Source of the DNA: Sporosarcina sp. FSL K6-1508
GTDB lineage: Bacteria; Bacillota; Bacilli; Bacillales_A; Planococcaceae
Length of the DNA stretch: 64,000 nucleotides
Reading direction: 5' to 3'
NCBI RefSeq assembly: GCF_038007465.1
Contig: NZ_JBBOXF010000001.1
Location: 3,607,001-3,671,000 of the forward strand
Under the pieces are notes generated by a model that made no database searches, was not told the origin of the DNA, and worked only from the letters and a program-made list of their open reading frames with translations. A program made the position numbers and the translations under genes. Shown in pieces: positions 8,258 to 15,772 of this stretch (the stretch's first letter is position 1; each line of letters begins with the position of its first letter).

Positions 8258-9025
8258 ATGCACACAGTCTGGAAAGGTGCTATATCGTTTGGTCTTGTAA
8301 CAATCCCTGTAAAGCTACATGCAGCTACTGAAGATAAAGGTATTAAGTTAAAACAACTTCATTCAAAATGTAAAAAGCCGATTAAACAGGAGAAAGTCTG
8401 CCCTATCTGTAATGAAGATGTGGATTCGAAATCGCTTGTAAAGGGCTATGAGTATGCGACAGACCGGTTTGTAGTCGTTACAGATGCTGAATTAGAGGGC
8501 TTGAAGAGTGATATAGAAGAAAAAGCAGTGGAAATTTTAGAGTTTGTGAAGTTGAAGGAAATTGATCCTGTCTATTTTGACAAGACATATTATTTAGCTG
8601 CAGATAGCAATGGTTCGAAAGCATATGCATTGTTAAGGGAGTCTTTGGCCAAGTCGAAAAAGATTGGAATTGCAAAGATAACAATACGATCTAAAGAGCG
8701 ACTAGCAGCAGTCCGCGTCCTGGATAACCATTTAGTGTTGGAGACGTTACACTTTCCGGATGAGGTTCGCAGCACGGTTGATCTACCACAAATAACAAAC
8801 GTGAAATTAACCGCAAAAGAAAAAGAAATCGCACTGTCGTTAATTGAGCAATTAACTGCAGAATTTGAGCCTACTAAGTATCATGATGAATATCGTGAGC
8901 GCTTAGAAAAATTGATTAAGAGTAAAATACCTAAGAATGCAGAACAACCATCGAACGTCGTTAATCTCATGGATGCCATGGAAAAAAGTATCGCATCTAT
9001 TAAAGAACAAAAGAAACGGGCATGA
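8258..9025 (+). CDS. ku: Ku-family DNA end-binding protein
   Basis: This 255-residue bacterial Ku forms a homodimeric ring on broken DNA ends and recruits a ligase for non-homologous end joining. The family start MHTVWKGAISFGLVTIPVKL is clear. It is followed by a cysteine-bearing stretch (SKCKKPIKQEKVCPICNED) and the Ku core with ERLAAVRVLDNHLVLETL. The lysine-rich tail is short. Start codon and RBS (ATGAGGTGATAATC) are good. It overlaps the ligase gene by 4 bases (ATGA). It is divergent from the UvrX operon. A full-length Ku in a prophage is unusual. Confidence 0.95.
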   Translation: MHTVWKGAISFGLVTIPVKLHAATEDKGIKLKQLHSKCKKPIKQEKVCPICNEDVDSKSLVKGYEYATDRFVVVTDAELEGLKSDIEEKAVEILEFVKLKEIDPVYFDKTYYLAADSNGSKAYALLRESLAKSKKIGIAKITIRSKERLAAVRVLDNHLVLETLHFPDEVRSTVDLPQITNVKLTAKEKEIALSLIEQLTAEFEPTKYHDEYRERLEKLIKSKIPKNAEQPSNVVNLMDAMEKSIASIKEQKKRA

Positions 9026-9786
9026 AGTATGTCAAGCCTATGTTACTCGGATATCAAGAGGAAGTAAGATCAGATGAAGGTTGGTTATATGAGCCAAAGT
9101 ATGATGGCATCCGATTACTCGTCGGGAATCGCCACTCTTACACACGACATGGGACTATAACCACTTCTCGCTTCCCAGAACTTCTTTTTGGTGGCGATGA
9201 ATTATTACTAGATGGAGAACTTATTGCGCCAGGAACAGATGCACCCGATGATTTTTCGGGTGCGATGTCACGCTTTAGCGGTAACAATGATCAGCCCATT
9301 TCATTAATGGTCTTCGATGTTATCTCTTATCTTCGAGCACCCGTTACGTACTGGCCAATCGAAGATAGAAAAGAATTACTAACAAAAGTCATATCAGAAA
9401 TCGATTCACCTTATATTAATTTAGTGCCCTATGTCGCTACTGAAGGAGAACAACTATTTGATGTTATAAAAGAAAACAAAATGGAAGGTATCATTGCTAA
9501 GCGAGTAGGTAGTCTCTATTTACCTGGCGCACGTTCAGATGATTGGAGAAAAATTATTAATTGGAGTTACCATGATGTGATTGTTTCGAAGATTTCACTT
9601 GGGCCGCTTACTGTGCAGTTACAAAGTGTAGAGGGCGAATATTTAGGAAGTGTCGCGATTGGATTTACGAAGGAAATTAGAGAAAAACTACTATTAGGGA
9701 TTCCTCCATTTTTAGTTAAAGTAAAAGCGAGAGGTTGGACTAGTGGTGGTAAATTGAGGTTGCCGCAGATAATAGAAGTCAAATAA
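9022..9786 (+). CDS. ATP-dependent DNA ligase, LigD ligase-domain type, stand-alone
   Basis: This 254-residue protein corresponds to the ligase domain of bacterial LigD. Motif I is EPKYDGIRLL with the adenylated lysine at residue 26. Later motifs include DGELI, LMVFDVI, MEGIIAKR and DWRKI. An OB-fold-like C-terminus ends in KLRLPQIIEVK. The polymerase and phosphoesterase modules of LigD are missing (B. subtilis YkoU is about 611 residues). Direct coupling to ku means the pair forms a minimal two-gene end-joining cassette. Any nucleotide addition would have to come from another polymerase. Confidence 0.92.
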   Translation: MKYVKPMLLGYQEEVRSDEGWLYEPKYDGIRLLVGNRHSYTRHGTITTSRFPELLFGGDELLLDGELIAPGTDAPDDFSGAMSRFSGNNDQPISLMVFDVISYLRAPVTYWPIEDRKELLTKVISEIDSPYINLVPYVATEGEQLFDVIKENKMEGIIAKRVGSLYLPGARSDDWRKIINWSYHDVIVSKISLGPLTVQLQSVEGEYLGSVAIGFTKEIREKLLLGIPPFLVKVKARGWTSGGKLRLPQIIEVK

Positions 9787-9832
9787 AAAAGCGACCTACC
9801 CACAATCTAATCTGTGGTGGAGCCGCTTTTTG
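9786..9832 (+). terminator. Hairpin terminator after the ligase gene (repeat copy 1)
   Basis: AAAAAGCGACCTACCCACA and TGTGGTGGAGCCGCTTTTT form an imperfect stem with a T-run. The same AGCGaCC-(T)A-TCCACA/TGTGGAT hairpin recurs at 11009 and 12146. From 9833 to 9930 no gene is seen. Confidence 0.8.
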
Positions 9833-9930
9833 CTTTTTGCTTATTTAACCTTCTCTCGGATTAGCCAAATAAAAAAGACCGTCACCAGACGATCTCCTGT
9901 TGTTGAACTAAAGCACCCGTTTGTTGAAGT

Positions 9931-10386
9931 CTATTTTAATATATTTAATTTTATTAAATACTTGTAATACCCATACACAAAAAGATAAGGGAATAAATAA
10001 GAGATAAATGTAAGGTAGATACTCCAATTATTTCCGTAAATTACCCTTCCGAAATAAACAAATATCAGTTCTAAAAAAGTGGTGAAGAAGGTCATTAAAA
10101 AGACAACAAAATAAGGTTTTTTAATTTTTTTAATGAAAAAGATCAAATAACTTGCTAAGACGGGATAAATACCTAGATCAAAAGGTAATGAAGCTAAATT
10201 TTTTTGATCAGGAAAAGGTATTACTTCCCAAAAATCAAAATAAAATCCAAAGGTATTTATTGTATAGGCAAGAACACTGAAAACGGGAGCAACCAAAAAT
10301 AATAACAATTTTTCTTCTTTTTTGTAAAGATGCTTTATAAAGATAATCCACGGACCAATAAATCCCAAAAATATATTTAAAATCAT
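9931..10386 (-). CDS. CBO0543-like integral membrane protein
   Basis: This 151-residue protein is mostly hydrophobic, with about five predicted membrane segments. The pattern MILNIFLGFIGPWIIF, FDFWEVIPFPD and ASLPFDLGIYPV resembles the CBO0543 family found in spore-forming Bacillota. Its function is unknown. RBS GAAAGGAAATAATA precedes the ATG. It is AT-richer than the phage structural genes and stands alone between hairpins, so it is a cargo gene. The family call is from memory of the pattern. Confidence 0.6.
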   Translation of the reverse strand: MILNIFLGFIGPWIIFIKHLYKKEEKLLLFLVAPVFSVLAYTINTFGFYFDFWEVIPFPDQKNLASLPFDLGIYPVLASYLIFFIKKIKKPYFVVFLMTFFTTFLELIFVYFGRVIYGNNWSIYLTFISYLFPYLFVYGYYKYLIKLNILK

Positions 10387-10480
10387 TATTATTTCCTTTC
10401 GTTATAATTTATGGGTAGGAAATGAGATTTTCTATATAATTATGGACATAATCTATTTTCGCTAAACAGCCCCGTTAGTT

Positions 10481-10509
10481 GAATAAGAACAATGCTCTGT
10501 TCTTTATTC
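10481..10509. repeat. Hairpin in the gap before the DUF3243 gene
   Basis: GAATAAGAACA (10481-10491) pairs with TGTTCTTTATTC (10498-10509), with one bulged base and a six-base loop. It lies in the AT-rich 265-base gap 10387-10651. It has no strong T-run, so it may be a weak bidirectional terminator or a relic of an intergenic repeat. Confidence 0.4.
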
Positions 10510-10651
10510 GTCTATATTCATACGAATACCTCTTTAATTCGACAAACAAAAATAAGCATTTTTCATTACTCTACAGAAGTAATTATTTTCCTGTTTACAA
10601 CGTTGAGTTTAAGCAAACAATAAGAGTACAAACAAAAAGGGGGTGTTTTTG

Positions 10652-10957
10652 ATGGATATGAAGGACAAAGTGCAAAAAGAACTATCTCGAATCGACGTCG
10701 AGAAAAAGGACGAGATTTTAGAGAACTTTAATCGATTCAAACAGTACCTTTCCGAGAAAGTTGAGGTGGGGGAAAACATGGGGTTAAGTGAAGAAAAACT
10801 TGCTAAAACTACAGAATTAGTTGCAAACTATCTTGCCAAACACGAAGAGCCCCGCAACAGGGAAGAGAAAATGTTAATGGAGCTTTGGAATTCCGGAACT
10901 AAAGAAGAGCAACATACACTAGCACATTTGTTACTGGAAATGGTACGGAAAGCTTAA
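10652..10957 (+). CDS. DUF3243-family protein (YmfJ-like)
   Basis: This 101-residue acidic-basic helical protein resembles B. subtilis YmfJ (about 85 residues). Typical parts are FNRFKQYLSEKVEVGENMGLSEEKL, read in segments, and the C-terminal EEQHTLAHLLLEMV. The function is unknown. The ATG at 10652 is chosen because AAGGGGGTG lies six bases before it; the GTG at 10643 is inside that site. It is a single cargo gene bounded downstream by hairpin copy 2. Confidence 0.72.
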   Translation: MDMKDKVQKELSRIDVEKKDEILENFNRFKQYLSEKVEVGENMGLSEEKLAKTTELVANYLAKHEEPRNREEKMLMELWNSGTKEEQHTLAHLLLEMVRKA

Positions 10958-11004
10958 TAAAAACGTAGTACATGCTTGTATTAAATAGATGACTGTAATT
11001 AAAC

Positions 11005-11041
11005 AAAAAGCGACCTATCCACAATCTGTGGATAGGTCGCT
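11005..11041. terminator. Perfect 15-bp hairpin terminator (repeat copy 2)
   Basis: AGCGACCTATCCACA (11009-11023) and its exact complement (11027-11041) are separated by three bases and flanked by A- and T-rich bases. It can act in both directions, ending the DUF3243 gene and the leftward fusB-like gene. It is the best-preserved copy of the repeated hairpin. Confidence 0.88.
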
Positions 11042-11163
11042 ATTGTTTTGTTCTATTTCATTTCTCACCAATCAATCAGTCAAAGAGCCTTAGAATCTGT
11101 TGATGCCTTGGCGATCAGGTTGTTTTTTATTCCCTCTGTTACGCCTTTGGTTTAGGTTTTCTA

Positions 11164-11832
11164 CTATAAGCTCTGTAAATTGAGTATGAATTTGTTTAAT
11201 TTCTCTAGCGTAATTAAATTGCGGTTACATTTTTGACTATCCCGGCAAATATAATTTCCTTTTCTACTATACGTACCAATTGTAGGTCCTTTCAATTCCG
11301 TCATAAATAAACCTACTTCGCTATGTTGATAGCAGATTGAACAAATGCCTGATTTGTTTAAATTCCCAAATGTTCCTTGTATTCCTATAAACTTATCTTG
11401 TTGAGGGGCAATAATAAATCTTTTATTTGACCCCTTCTCATCCCAACATAAATATGAGGTCTCTTTCAAATCAATGTCCTCTATAGGGAGCATTAACTTT
11501 TTTGCTTTCGGGAATAACTTTTTAATACTCTGTACCGTTAACTCTTTGAAAGGGATAACGTACGGTTTGAGTTGCAATAGATATTGCTCGGCTGCCTCTT
11601 TATTCTCAATATCAATAATTCCATCAAGTAACCTTCTTTGTTCTTCTTTCAAATCTATAAACAACCCGAATACCCTTTCAATTGCTATAGATTTAAGCGC
11701 ATTAATAACGTCTACATCTCTACTTGTCGAGTGTCCGTTAACGAGGTTTTTTGTTTGAGTTTTTATAAAATTGTATTGATCATTTCTAATAAACAGGTCT
11801 ATATGTGTCGTGCTTACTTGTTTAATTTCCAA
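11164..11832 (-). CDS. FusB/FusC-like EF-G-binding protein
   Basis: This 222-residue protein resembles FusB-type proteins, which bind EF-G and free it from fusidic-acid-stalled ribosomes. The N-terminal stretch FIRNDQYNFIKTQTKNLVNGH is shown here only in part (FIRNDQYNFIK) and is typical. The C-terminal zinc finger is present with CSIC and later ICRDSQKC cysteines. A TTG start at 11832 is chosen because AAGGAG (11847-11842) is at correct distance and the length then fits the family (about 213). It is leftward, alone, and preceded by a 31-codon leader and pairing segments that suggest attenuation. Confidence 0.85.
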   Translation of the reverse strand: MEIKQVSTTHIDLFIRNDQYNFIKTQTKNLVNGHSTSRDVDVINALKSIAIERVFGLFIDLKEEQRRLLDGIIDIENKEAAEQYLLQLKPYVIPFKELTVQSIKKLFPKAKKLMLPIEDIDLKETSYLCWDEKGSNKRFIIAPQQDKFIGIQGTFGNLNKSGICSICYQHSEVGLFMTELKGPTIGTYSRKGNYICRDSQKCNRNLITLEKLNKFILNLQSL

Positions 11833-11872
11833 TTCTGCCAGCTCCTTATTTTGTTTTAAAATGAAGTTAAGG

Positions 11873-11971
11873 TGCAAAGCCGGAAATTTAGAAATGGAAT
11901 AAATTCTTTTGGGCGATTAAACTAAAATTCTACCCACGCAAAGTATCGCCTTTCTAATACTCGGCTTTGCA
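11873..11971 (-). promoter_or_regulatory. Candidate attenuator of the fusB-like gene
   Basis: In the leftward transcript, TGCAAAGCCG (11971-11962) can pair perfectly with CGGCTTTGCA (11882-11873) downstream. The same first segment can instead pair with GTAT...ATACTTTGC inside the leader frame (11946-11938 with 11970-11957). The two pairings exclude each other, as in leader-peptide attenuators. The second arm ends about 25 bases before the RBS of the EF-G-binding gene. Confidence 0.55.
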
Positions 11972-12012
11972 TGAGTCGCTTCAGAATCTGGTAATAACTT
12001 CTTATTCACCAT
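11917..12012 (-). CDS. 31-residue putative leader peptide
   Basis: The frame is MVNKKLLPDSEATHAKPSI continuing to RILV and a stop. The Shine-Dalgarno site AGGGGGGTGATGTGC just before the ATG is one of the strongest in the window. It lies 85 bases upstream of the EF-G-binding gene on the same strand. Ribosome stalling on this peptide would alter pairing of the segments listed in the attenuator entry. Regulation of staphylococcal fusB by translational attenuation is known, which supports the idea; the peptide itself is not recognised. Confidence 0.6.
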   Translation of the reverse strand: MVNKKLLPDSEATHAKPSIRKAILCVGRILV

Positions 12013-12145
12013 ATGCACATCACCCCCCTAAAGTATTTATGATCTAATCGATTTATTTCTTTTGTACACAATAATACAAAAAAAATCTATTATTGTAAAC
12101 CTCTTTACTAATGGTTTTAACAAGCGACATCATATAAATAAAAAA

Positions 12146-12182
12146 AGCGGCCATCCACAATCTAATCTGTGGATGGGCCGCT
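12146..12182. terminator. Hairpin terminator (repeat copy 3)
   Basis: AGCGGCCATCCACA pairs with TGTGGATGGGCCGCT around an eight-base loop, flanked by A- and T-rich bases. It is related to the copies at 9786 and 11005. The surrounding stretch 12013-12376 holds no convincing gene. A short leftward frame ending near 12190 (reading LKEFPNLYVEQRKKEK) could be a gene remnant, but it has no supported start. Confidence 0.8.
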
Positions 12183-12376
12183 TATTACTTATTTTTCTTT
12201 CTTACGCTGTTCAACATACAAGTTTGGGAATTCTTTCAGAAACAAACTCCGCATTTACAACAGAATAAATCTCTGGTTTGTATTTTTCATTTATTGATAG
12301 TATGACAAGTAGCAATTACAATTGCCCTTCCCTCCATCTTCCGCACGAATATGATATGACATATGGAGGTGATAAA

Positions 12377-12946
12377 ATGGATTATTATAACCATAATTCT
12401 AATCGTAGATGTAGTAGCCATGCTTGCTCTTGCAAAATAGTATGCGGAGTACCAAGAGTATCAATAGGACCATTTAGAGCTACCGGACCAGCTGGCTCTA
12501 GTAGTACTCCCGGAACCACATGTGGGTTGTGCGAATACGGGTATATTTACAACCTAAGTCCTCAAACGGTACCTATAGAAGCTGATGTCTTGTTTGATTC
12601 AAACGGATTAATGACACCTGGAATTGTGCATATCCTTGGAACCTCTCAAATTATAGTTAACGTTTCGGGAGACTACGAGGTTACTTTCTCTGTGTCAGGT
12701 GTAGAACCCAACCAATTCGCACTATTTTTAAATGGTGCGCCGATTACGGGTACAGTTTACGGTTCAGGTGCAGGTACTCAGCAAAACAACGGTCAGGCTA
12801 TAATTTCCATAGCAGCCGGTGATGCTCTTACCCTTCGAAATCATTCTTCTGCTGCAGCAGTTACACTACAGACTTTGGCAGGGGGCACACAAACAAATGT
12901 AAACGCATCTATTGTCATTAAAATGTTAAATCCGAATATTACCTAA
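12377..12946 (+). CDS. BclA C-terminal-like surface protein
   Basis: This 189-residue protein has a cysteine-rich N-terminus (CSSHACSCKIVCG), a very short Gly-Pro stretch (GPFRATGPAG), and a C-terminal beta-rich domain. The C-terminal domain resembles the C1q/TNF-like tip of BclA and related exosporium proteins (FSVSGVEPNQFALFLNGAPI). The ATG at 12377 is chosen because GGAGGTGATAAA precedes it; earlier in-frame ATGs have no RBS. It lies between cargo and lysis genes, facing the endolysin. It could coat spores or host cells, or decorate virions. Confidence 0.72.
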   Translation: MDYYNHNSNRRCSSHACSCKIVCGVPRVSIGPFRATGPAGSSSTPGTTCGLCEYGYIYNLSPQTVPIEADVLFDSNGLMTPGIVHILGTSQIIVNVSGDYEVTFSVSGVEPNQFALFLNGAPITGTVYGSGAGTQQNNGQAIISIAAGDALTLRNHSSAAAVTLQTLAGGTQTNVNASIVIKMLNPNIT

Positions 12947-12954
12947 TTTATTAC

Positions 12955-12988
12955 AAAAAGCGACACTCTCGATGAGTAGTCGCCTTTT
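12955..12988. terminator. Bidirectional terminator between the BclA-like and endolysin genes
   Basis: AAAAAGCGAC and GTCGCCTTTT form a stem around CACTCTCGATGAGTA, with A- and T-runs outside. It serves two convergent genes. Confidence 0.75.
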
Positions 12989-12997
12989 ACTTTGTTC

Positions 12998-13717
12998 TTA
13001 CTTATTTACCGCAACAGTATATTTAACCGCTAACCCTAATACATCGGCATCTGTAAGCGTGCCATTTGCTAACTTGTCAGCCCATGAGGCGTGAGCTCCT
13101 GCCTTCACAGCTGCATCCACGATGATTTGACGATGCGCTTTACTTACTAACGATGTTTCTGTTTCCGTTTTTAAAGTTGGGCTTGAAAACTTCAATTCTT
13201 CATCCTCCTTTGGTTGTGTTGAGTTATTTAATTCAGTTAACCGTTTAGCAATCCTATCTTTAACCGACTGCAAACGTCCCTCTTCAATAATCCGATGAGG
13301 GCAATTCTTTCCGCTCCAATCACGATGCCATTTAACACGGTCAATTCCCCAACCGTATTGCTTCAAGATATGGGCTACGTACTCAACCGTATTTTCTTCT
13401 GCAGTAACATACTTCGGACCACCGGATTCCGAATAACAAATTTCAATACCAATAGATGCCCGATTACCCTTGCCCTGACCATCCCCTGCGTGATAAGCAT
13501 TGCGTGTAAACGGGATGGCTTGTACAACTTGCTTGTCATCGATTGCGACGTGATAACCTACCACTGTGTTATTGCGAGTCATATACGCAATCTCGTTTGC
13601 TGCTGTCGCATCATTGAACGTGTTGTGAATGGTCACATACTCTGGTTTCATAGCGTAAGGAGCTTTTAGTTTGTAAAGTGATTCTGGGATATATCTATTG
13701 ACGATTGTGTAAGCCAT
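12998..13717 (-). CDS. Endolysin, N-acetylmuramoyl-L-alanine amidase (Amidase_2)
   Basis: This 239-residue enzyme cuts the amide bond between muramic acid and L-alanine in peptidoglycan at lysis. The zinc site is visible: His31 (VTIHNT), His131 (KWHRDW) and Cys139 (KNCPH). The catalytic domain ends near residue 160. A linker and a C-terminal segment with repeated helices (ADKLANGTLTDADVLGLAV) follow and probably bind the wall. The RBS is GTGAGGAT. It is the last gene of the lysis module after the holin. Confidence 0.93.
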   Translation of the reverse strand: MAYTIVNRYIPESLYKLKAPYAMKPEYVTIHNTFNDATAANEIAYMTRNNTVVGYHVAIDDKQVVQAIPFTRNAYHAGDGQGKGNRASIGIEICYSESGGPKYVTAEENTVEYVAHILKQYGWGIDRVKWHRDWSGKNCPHRIIEEGRLQSVKDRIAKRLTELNNSTQPKEDEELKFSSPTLKTETETSLVSKAHRQIIVDAAVKAGAHASWADKLANGTLTDADVLGLAVKYTVAVNK

Positions 13718-13721
13718 ATCC

Positions 13722-14003
13722 TCACAACCTATCTTTTTTCGGATAGTCGTACCTTAGTGCCTGTTTACTGTCAGACAATCCAGATGTCGTCGGATCCGGA
13801 ACGGTATTATAGATACTGACCACTACAATTCCAATTACAAACGGGTTTTTCACTGCCTCAAACAGAACGTCGAATAACTTACCCCAACTCGTGATGTCTT
13901 CTGCTGTCAATCCCATATAACCTAAGATGGGAACCCCGATGGCTAATAGTAGACGAATAATAAACTGTGGATTTTTGAACCTTACTTTCCAGTTGATTTT
14001 CAT
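13722..14003 (-). CDS. Holin, phi LC3 type
   Basis: This 93-residue protein starts MKINWKVRFKNPQFIIRLLLAIG, with an N-terminal motif (INWKVR-K-P) typical of the phi LC3 holin family. It has two membrane segments and a charged tail (YDYPKKDRL). It lies four bases upstream of the amidase, so the two are coupled. It should form membrane lesions that release the endolysin. Confidence 0.88.
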   Translation of the reverse strand: MKINWKVRFKNPQFIIRLLLAIGVPILGYMGLTAEDITSWGKLFDVLFEAVKNPFVIGIVVVSIYNTVPDPTTSGLSDSKQALRYDYPKKDRL

Positions 14004-14016
14004 AATGTTTCCTCCT

Positions 14017-14436
14017 TTAGTTTGTTAAAAAATGTTGCATCACATAATAAATTGCCCCACCAGAACTTAATAGTCCTACGACACCACCACTAACCTTTAA
14101 AAACACCGTAGACCATGTGTTGAGTTTAGCCATACGTAGCTCATGAGACTGTGTTGTTCGTGCTGTCTGGTAGCCCATAGCGTTCTCGACTAACGTAAAC
14201 ATCTTATCTCCCTGTTCTCGCATCGTGGTTCGCGTTTCTCGATTTTCGGACATGACGGTGTTCTCGAGTTTCACTGCATTATCTTCCAGATTTTTTAGTC
14301 GTTCGTCGTGCTGTCTGTCAGATTCTTTTAATGACAACGTGATTTCTTCTAGTGTCCCAATTCGCTCTCGATGCTCTTTAATGTCTATATCGTGTTCCGT
14401 CATTTTCTCGAACATTGACAAGGTTTTATCCTCCAT
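14017..14436 (-). CDS. XhlA-like haemolysin/lysis protein
   Basis: This 139-residue protein has a long amphipathic coiled-coil region and a C-terminal membrane segment (VSGGVVGLLSSGGAIYYVM). That is the architecture of XhlA of PBSX, which works with the holin in lysis. It is the first gene of the lysis module. Confidence 0.8.
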   Translation of the reverse strand: MEDKTLSMFEKMTEHDIDIKEHRERIGTLEEITLSLKESDRQHDERLKNLEDNAVKLENTVMSENRETRTTMREQGDKMFTLVENAMGYQTARTTQSHELRMAKLNTWSTVFLKVSGGVVGLLSSGGAIYYVMQHFLTN

Positions 14437-14580
14437 TCGTCACCTCAACTCCCCTTTTCTCTGTTTATGGGTAAAGAAAAAGAACGCCCAGTATTTCGGG
14501 CGTCCTCATTAATATCTATTCTGAATCACACTAATTACTGTGAGTTCTGCAATTGACTCTGTTGGTAAATCCTCAGTGTA

Positions 14581-15300
14581 TTAATTAAAACCAGCAAACT
14601 CAAAATTAAGTTCATTATTAGTTGATTTCGCGAAACCTAATTTATTATCCTGAATACTAATTTCCAACTCTTTCAACTTGAATTGTCTGGTCTCATTTGA
14701 ATAAAACATCGATTTTTCAATTTTTGTGTACTCATACTTCAAGAGAAACTCTTGACCGGAGAAAAAAACAGCTTCTGCAATATCTAATAATGTTCGATTT
14801 AAATTATTCGTATCATCACTCATTGTTATCCTCTGAAGCGTGTCAACGATATGAGGTGTTTCATCTAAATAGTGCGTCCCCCCCTCATAGTTAGAGGTGT
14901 CTTTAATTAACTGATTTCTGTTTTTGATATCCTTTGTCGTGTCAGTGAAAAAAGTTGGAACTTCTAACCATTCCTTCAAAGAATATTTTACAAAACCAGG
15001 TCTATTTACTGGGGACCAAGTTTTTCCGACTATAGCTGAAAAAACCATTCCTTTTTTGTTAGTCTTTTTCGGATGAGAATAGATTTCCAACGGGATGTCA
15101 AATTCTTCAGCTAAGTTTAATAAAAACGGTTGCATATGTGCTCCACCCATTCCAACTAAACCTCTTAACTGAGATTGAATGGTTAGTAAATATGCCAAGT
15201 CGTTAGTTTCGATGAAATGATTGTTGGCATTTCTCATTGCTGTAAGCCCTAATTTTAATGAGCCCAATTTATCTTCTATACTTTTCTTCTTTTTAGACAA
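14581..15300 (-). CDS. Unrecognised 239-residue protein between fibre and lysis genes
   Basis: I do not recognise this protein. It is soluble, lysine-rich at the N-terminus (MSKKKKSIEDKLGSL), and has no signal peptide or membrane segment. It is more AT-rich than the tail genes around it and is separated from them by about 150 bases on each side. It looks like an acquired cargo gene in the tail-lysis gap, a position where phages often carry lysogenic-conversion genes. Its function is unknown. Confidence 0.65.
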   Translation of the reverse strand: MSKKKKSIEDKLGSLKLGLTAMRNANNHFIETNDLAYLLTIQSQLRGLVGMGGAHMQPFLLNLAEEFDIPLEIYSHPKKTNKKGMVFSAIVGKTWSPVNRPGFVKYSLKEWLEVPTFFTDTTKDIKNRNQLIKDTSNYEGGTHYLDETPHIVDTLQRITMSDDTNNLNRTLLDIAEAVFFSGQEFLLKYEYTKIEKSMFYSNETRQFKLKELEISIQDNKLGFAKSTNNELNFEFAGFN

Positions 15301-15452
15301 ATTAACACACTCCCTCTATTTAGTAACCGTAATTTCAGTATAAGTGAATATGGTGGATTGGGCAATTTGACTAAAGATAGTTATCAGATATAATCCAGTT
15401 CTGCCATCGTCAAGACTTTAACTCCAGTTAACAAAGAAAAAAGACCCTTCAT

Positions 15453-15590
15453 TTATTTTACCGTTTCAACCTGTTCCGCTAAATACTCCGCAACCGGAAT
15501 CTGATACTGCTCAGGTAAACTACCAATCTCTCGCGCTCCTGCTTTAACCAATAAACCGTATACTGGCACCATGTATGGAAATACCATCAT
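15453..15590 (-). CDS. Small XkdX/CD1375-like phage protein
   Basis: This 45-residue frame reads MMVFPYMVPVYGLLVKAG, then IGSLPEQYQIPVAEYLAEQ. It resembles the short proteins that follow tail-fibre genes in Bacillus and Clostridioides phages (YxxLVxxGxRxIxxxPExx). AAAGGGGGGAG lies just upstream. It overlaps the preceding gene by four bases. Confidence 0.65.
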   Translation of the reverse strand: MMVFPYMVPVYGLLVKAGAREIGSLPEQYQIPVAEYLAEQVETVK

Positions 15591-15772
15591 TCGCTCCCCC
15601 CTTTCAATTGATCTATTTCAATTTGTTGCATCATCATTTGTTCTTGGAGACCCACGATTGCTTCCAATAACATCAATACATTCGGGTCAATATTAACCAC
15701 CTCAGGGAATGCAGGTTCTAATGGACCAAGAGATCCATCCGGCAATCGTTTTCGCACCATTGGAATACTCAT
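15587..15772 (-). CDS. Small tail-associated protein
   Basis: This is a 61-residue frame with an N-terminal PDGSLGPLEPAFPEV stretch and a helical, methionine-rich C-terminus (LQEQMMMQQIEIDQLKGG), probably coiled coil. It overlaps the fibre gene by four bases upstream and the next small gene by four bases downstream. It is probably a fibre accessory protein, but no function is known. Confidence 0.65.
   Translation of the reverse strand: MSIPMVRKRLPDGSLGPLEPAFPEVVNIDPNVLMLLEAIVGLQEQMMMQQIEIDQLKGGSE

Noticed and set aside
12062..12268. 68-codon plus-strand frame upstream of the BclA-like gene
   Set aside because: It crosses the hairpin terminator at 12146-12182, and no RBS is present.
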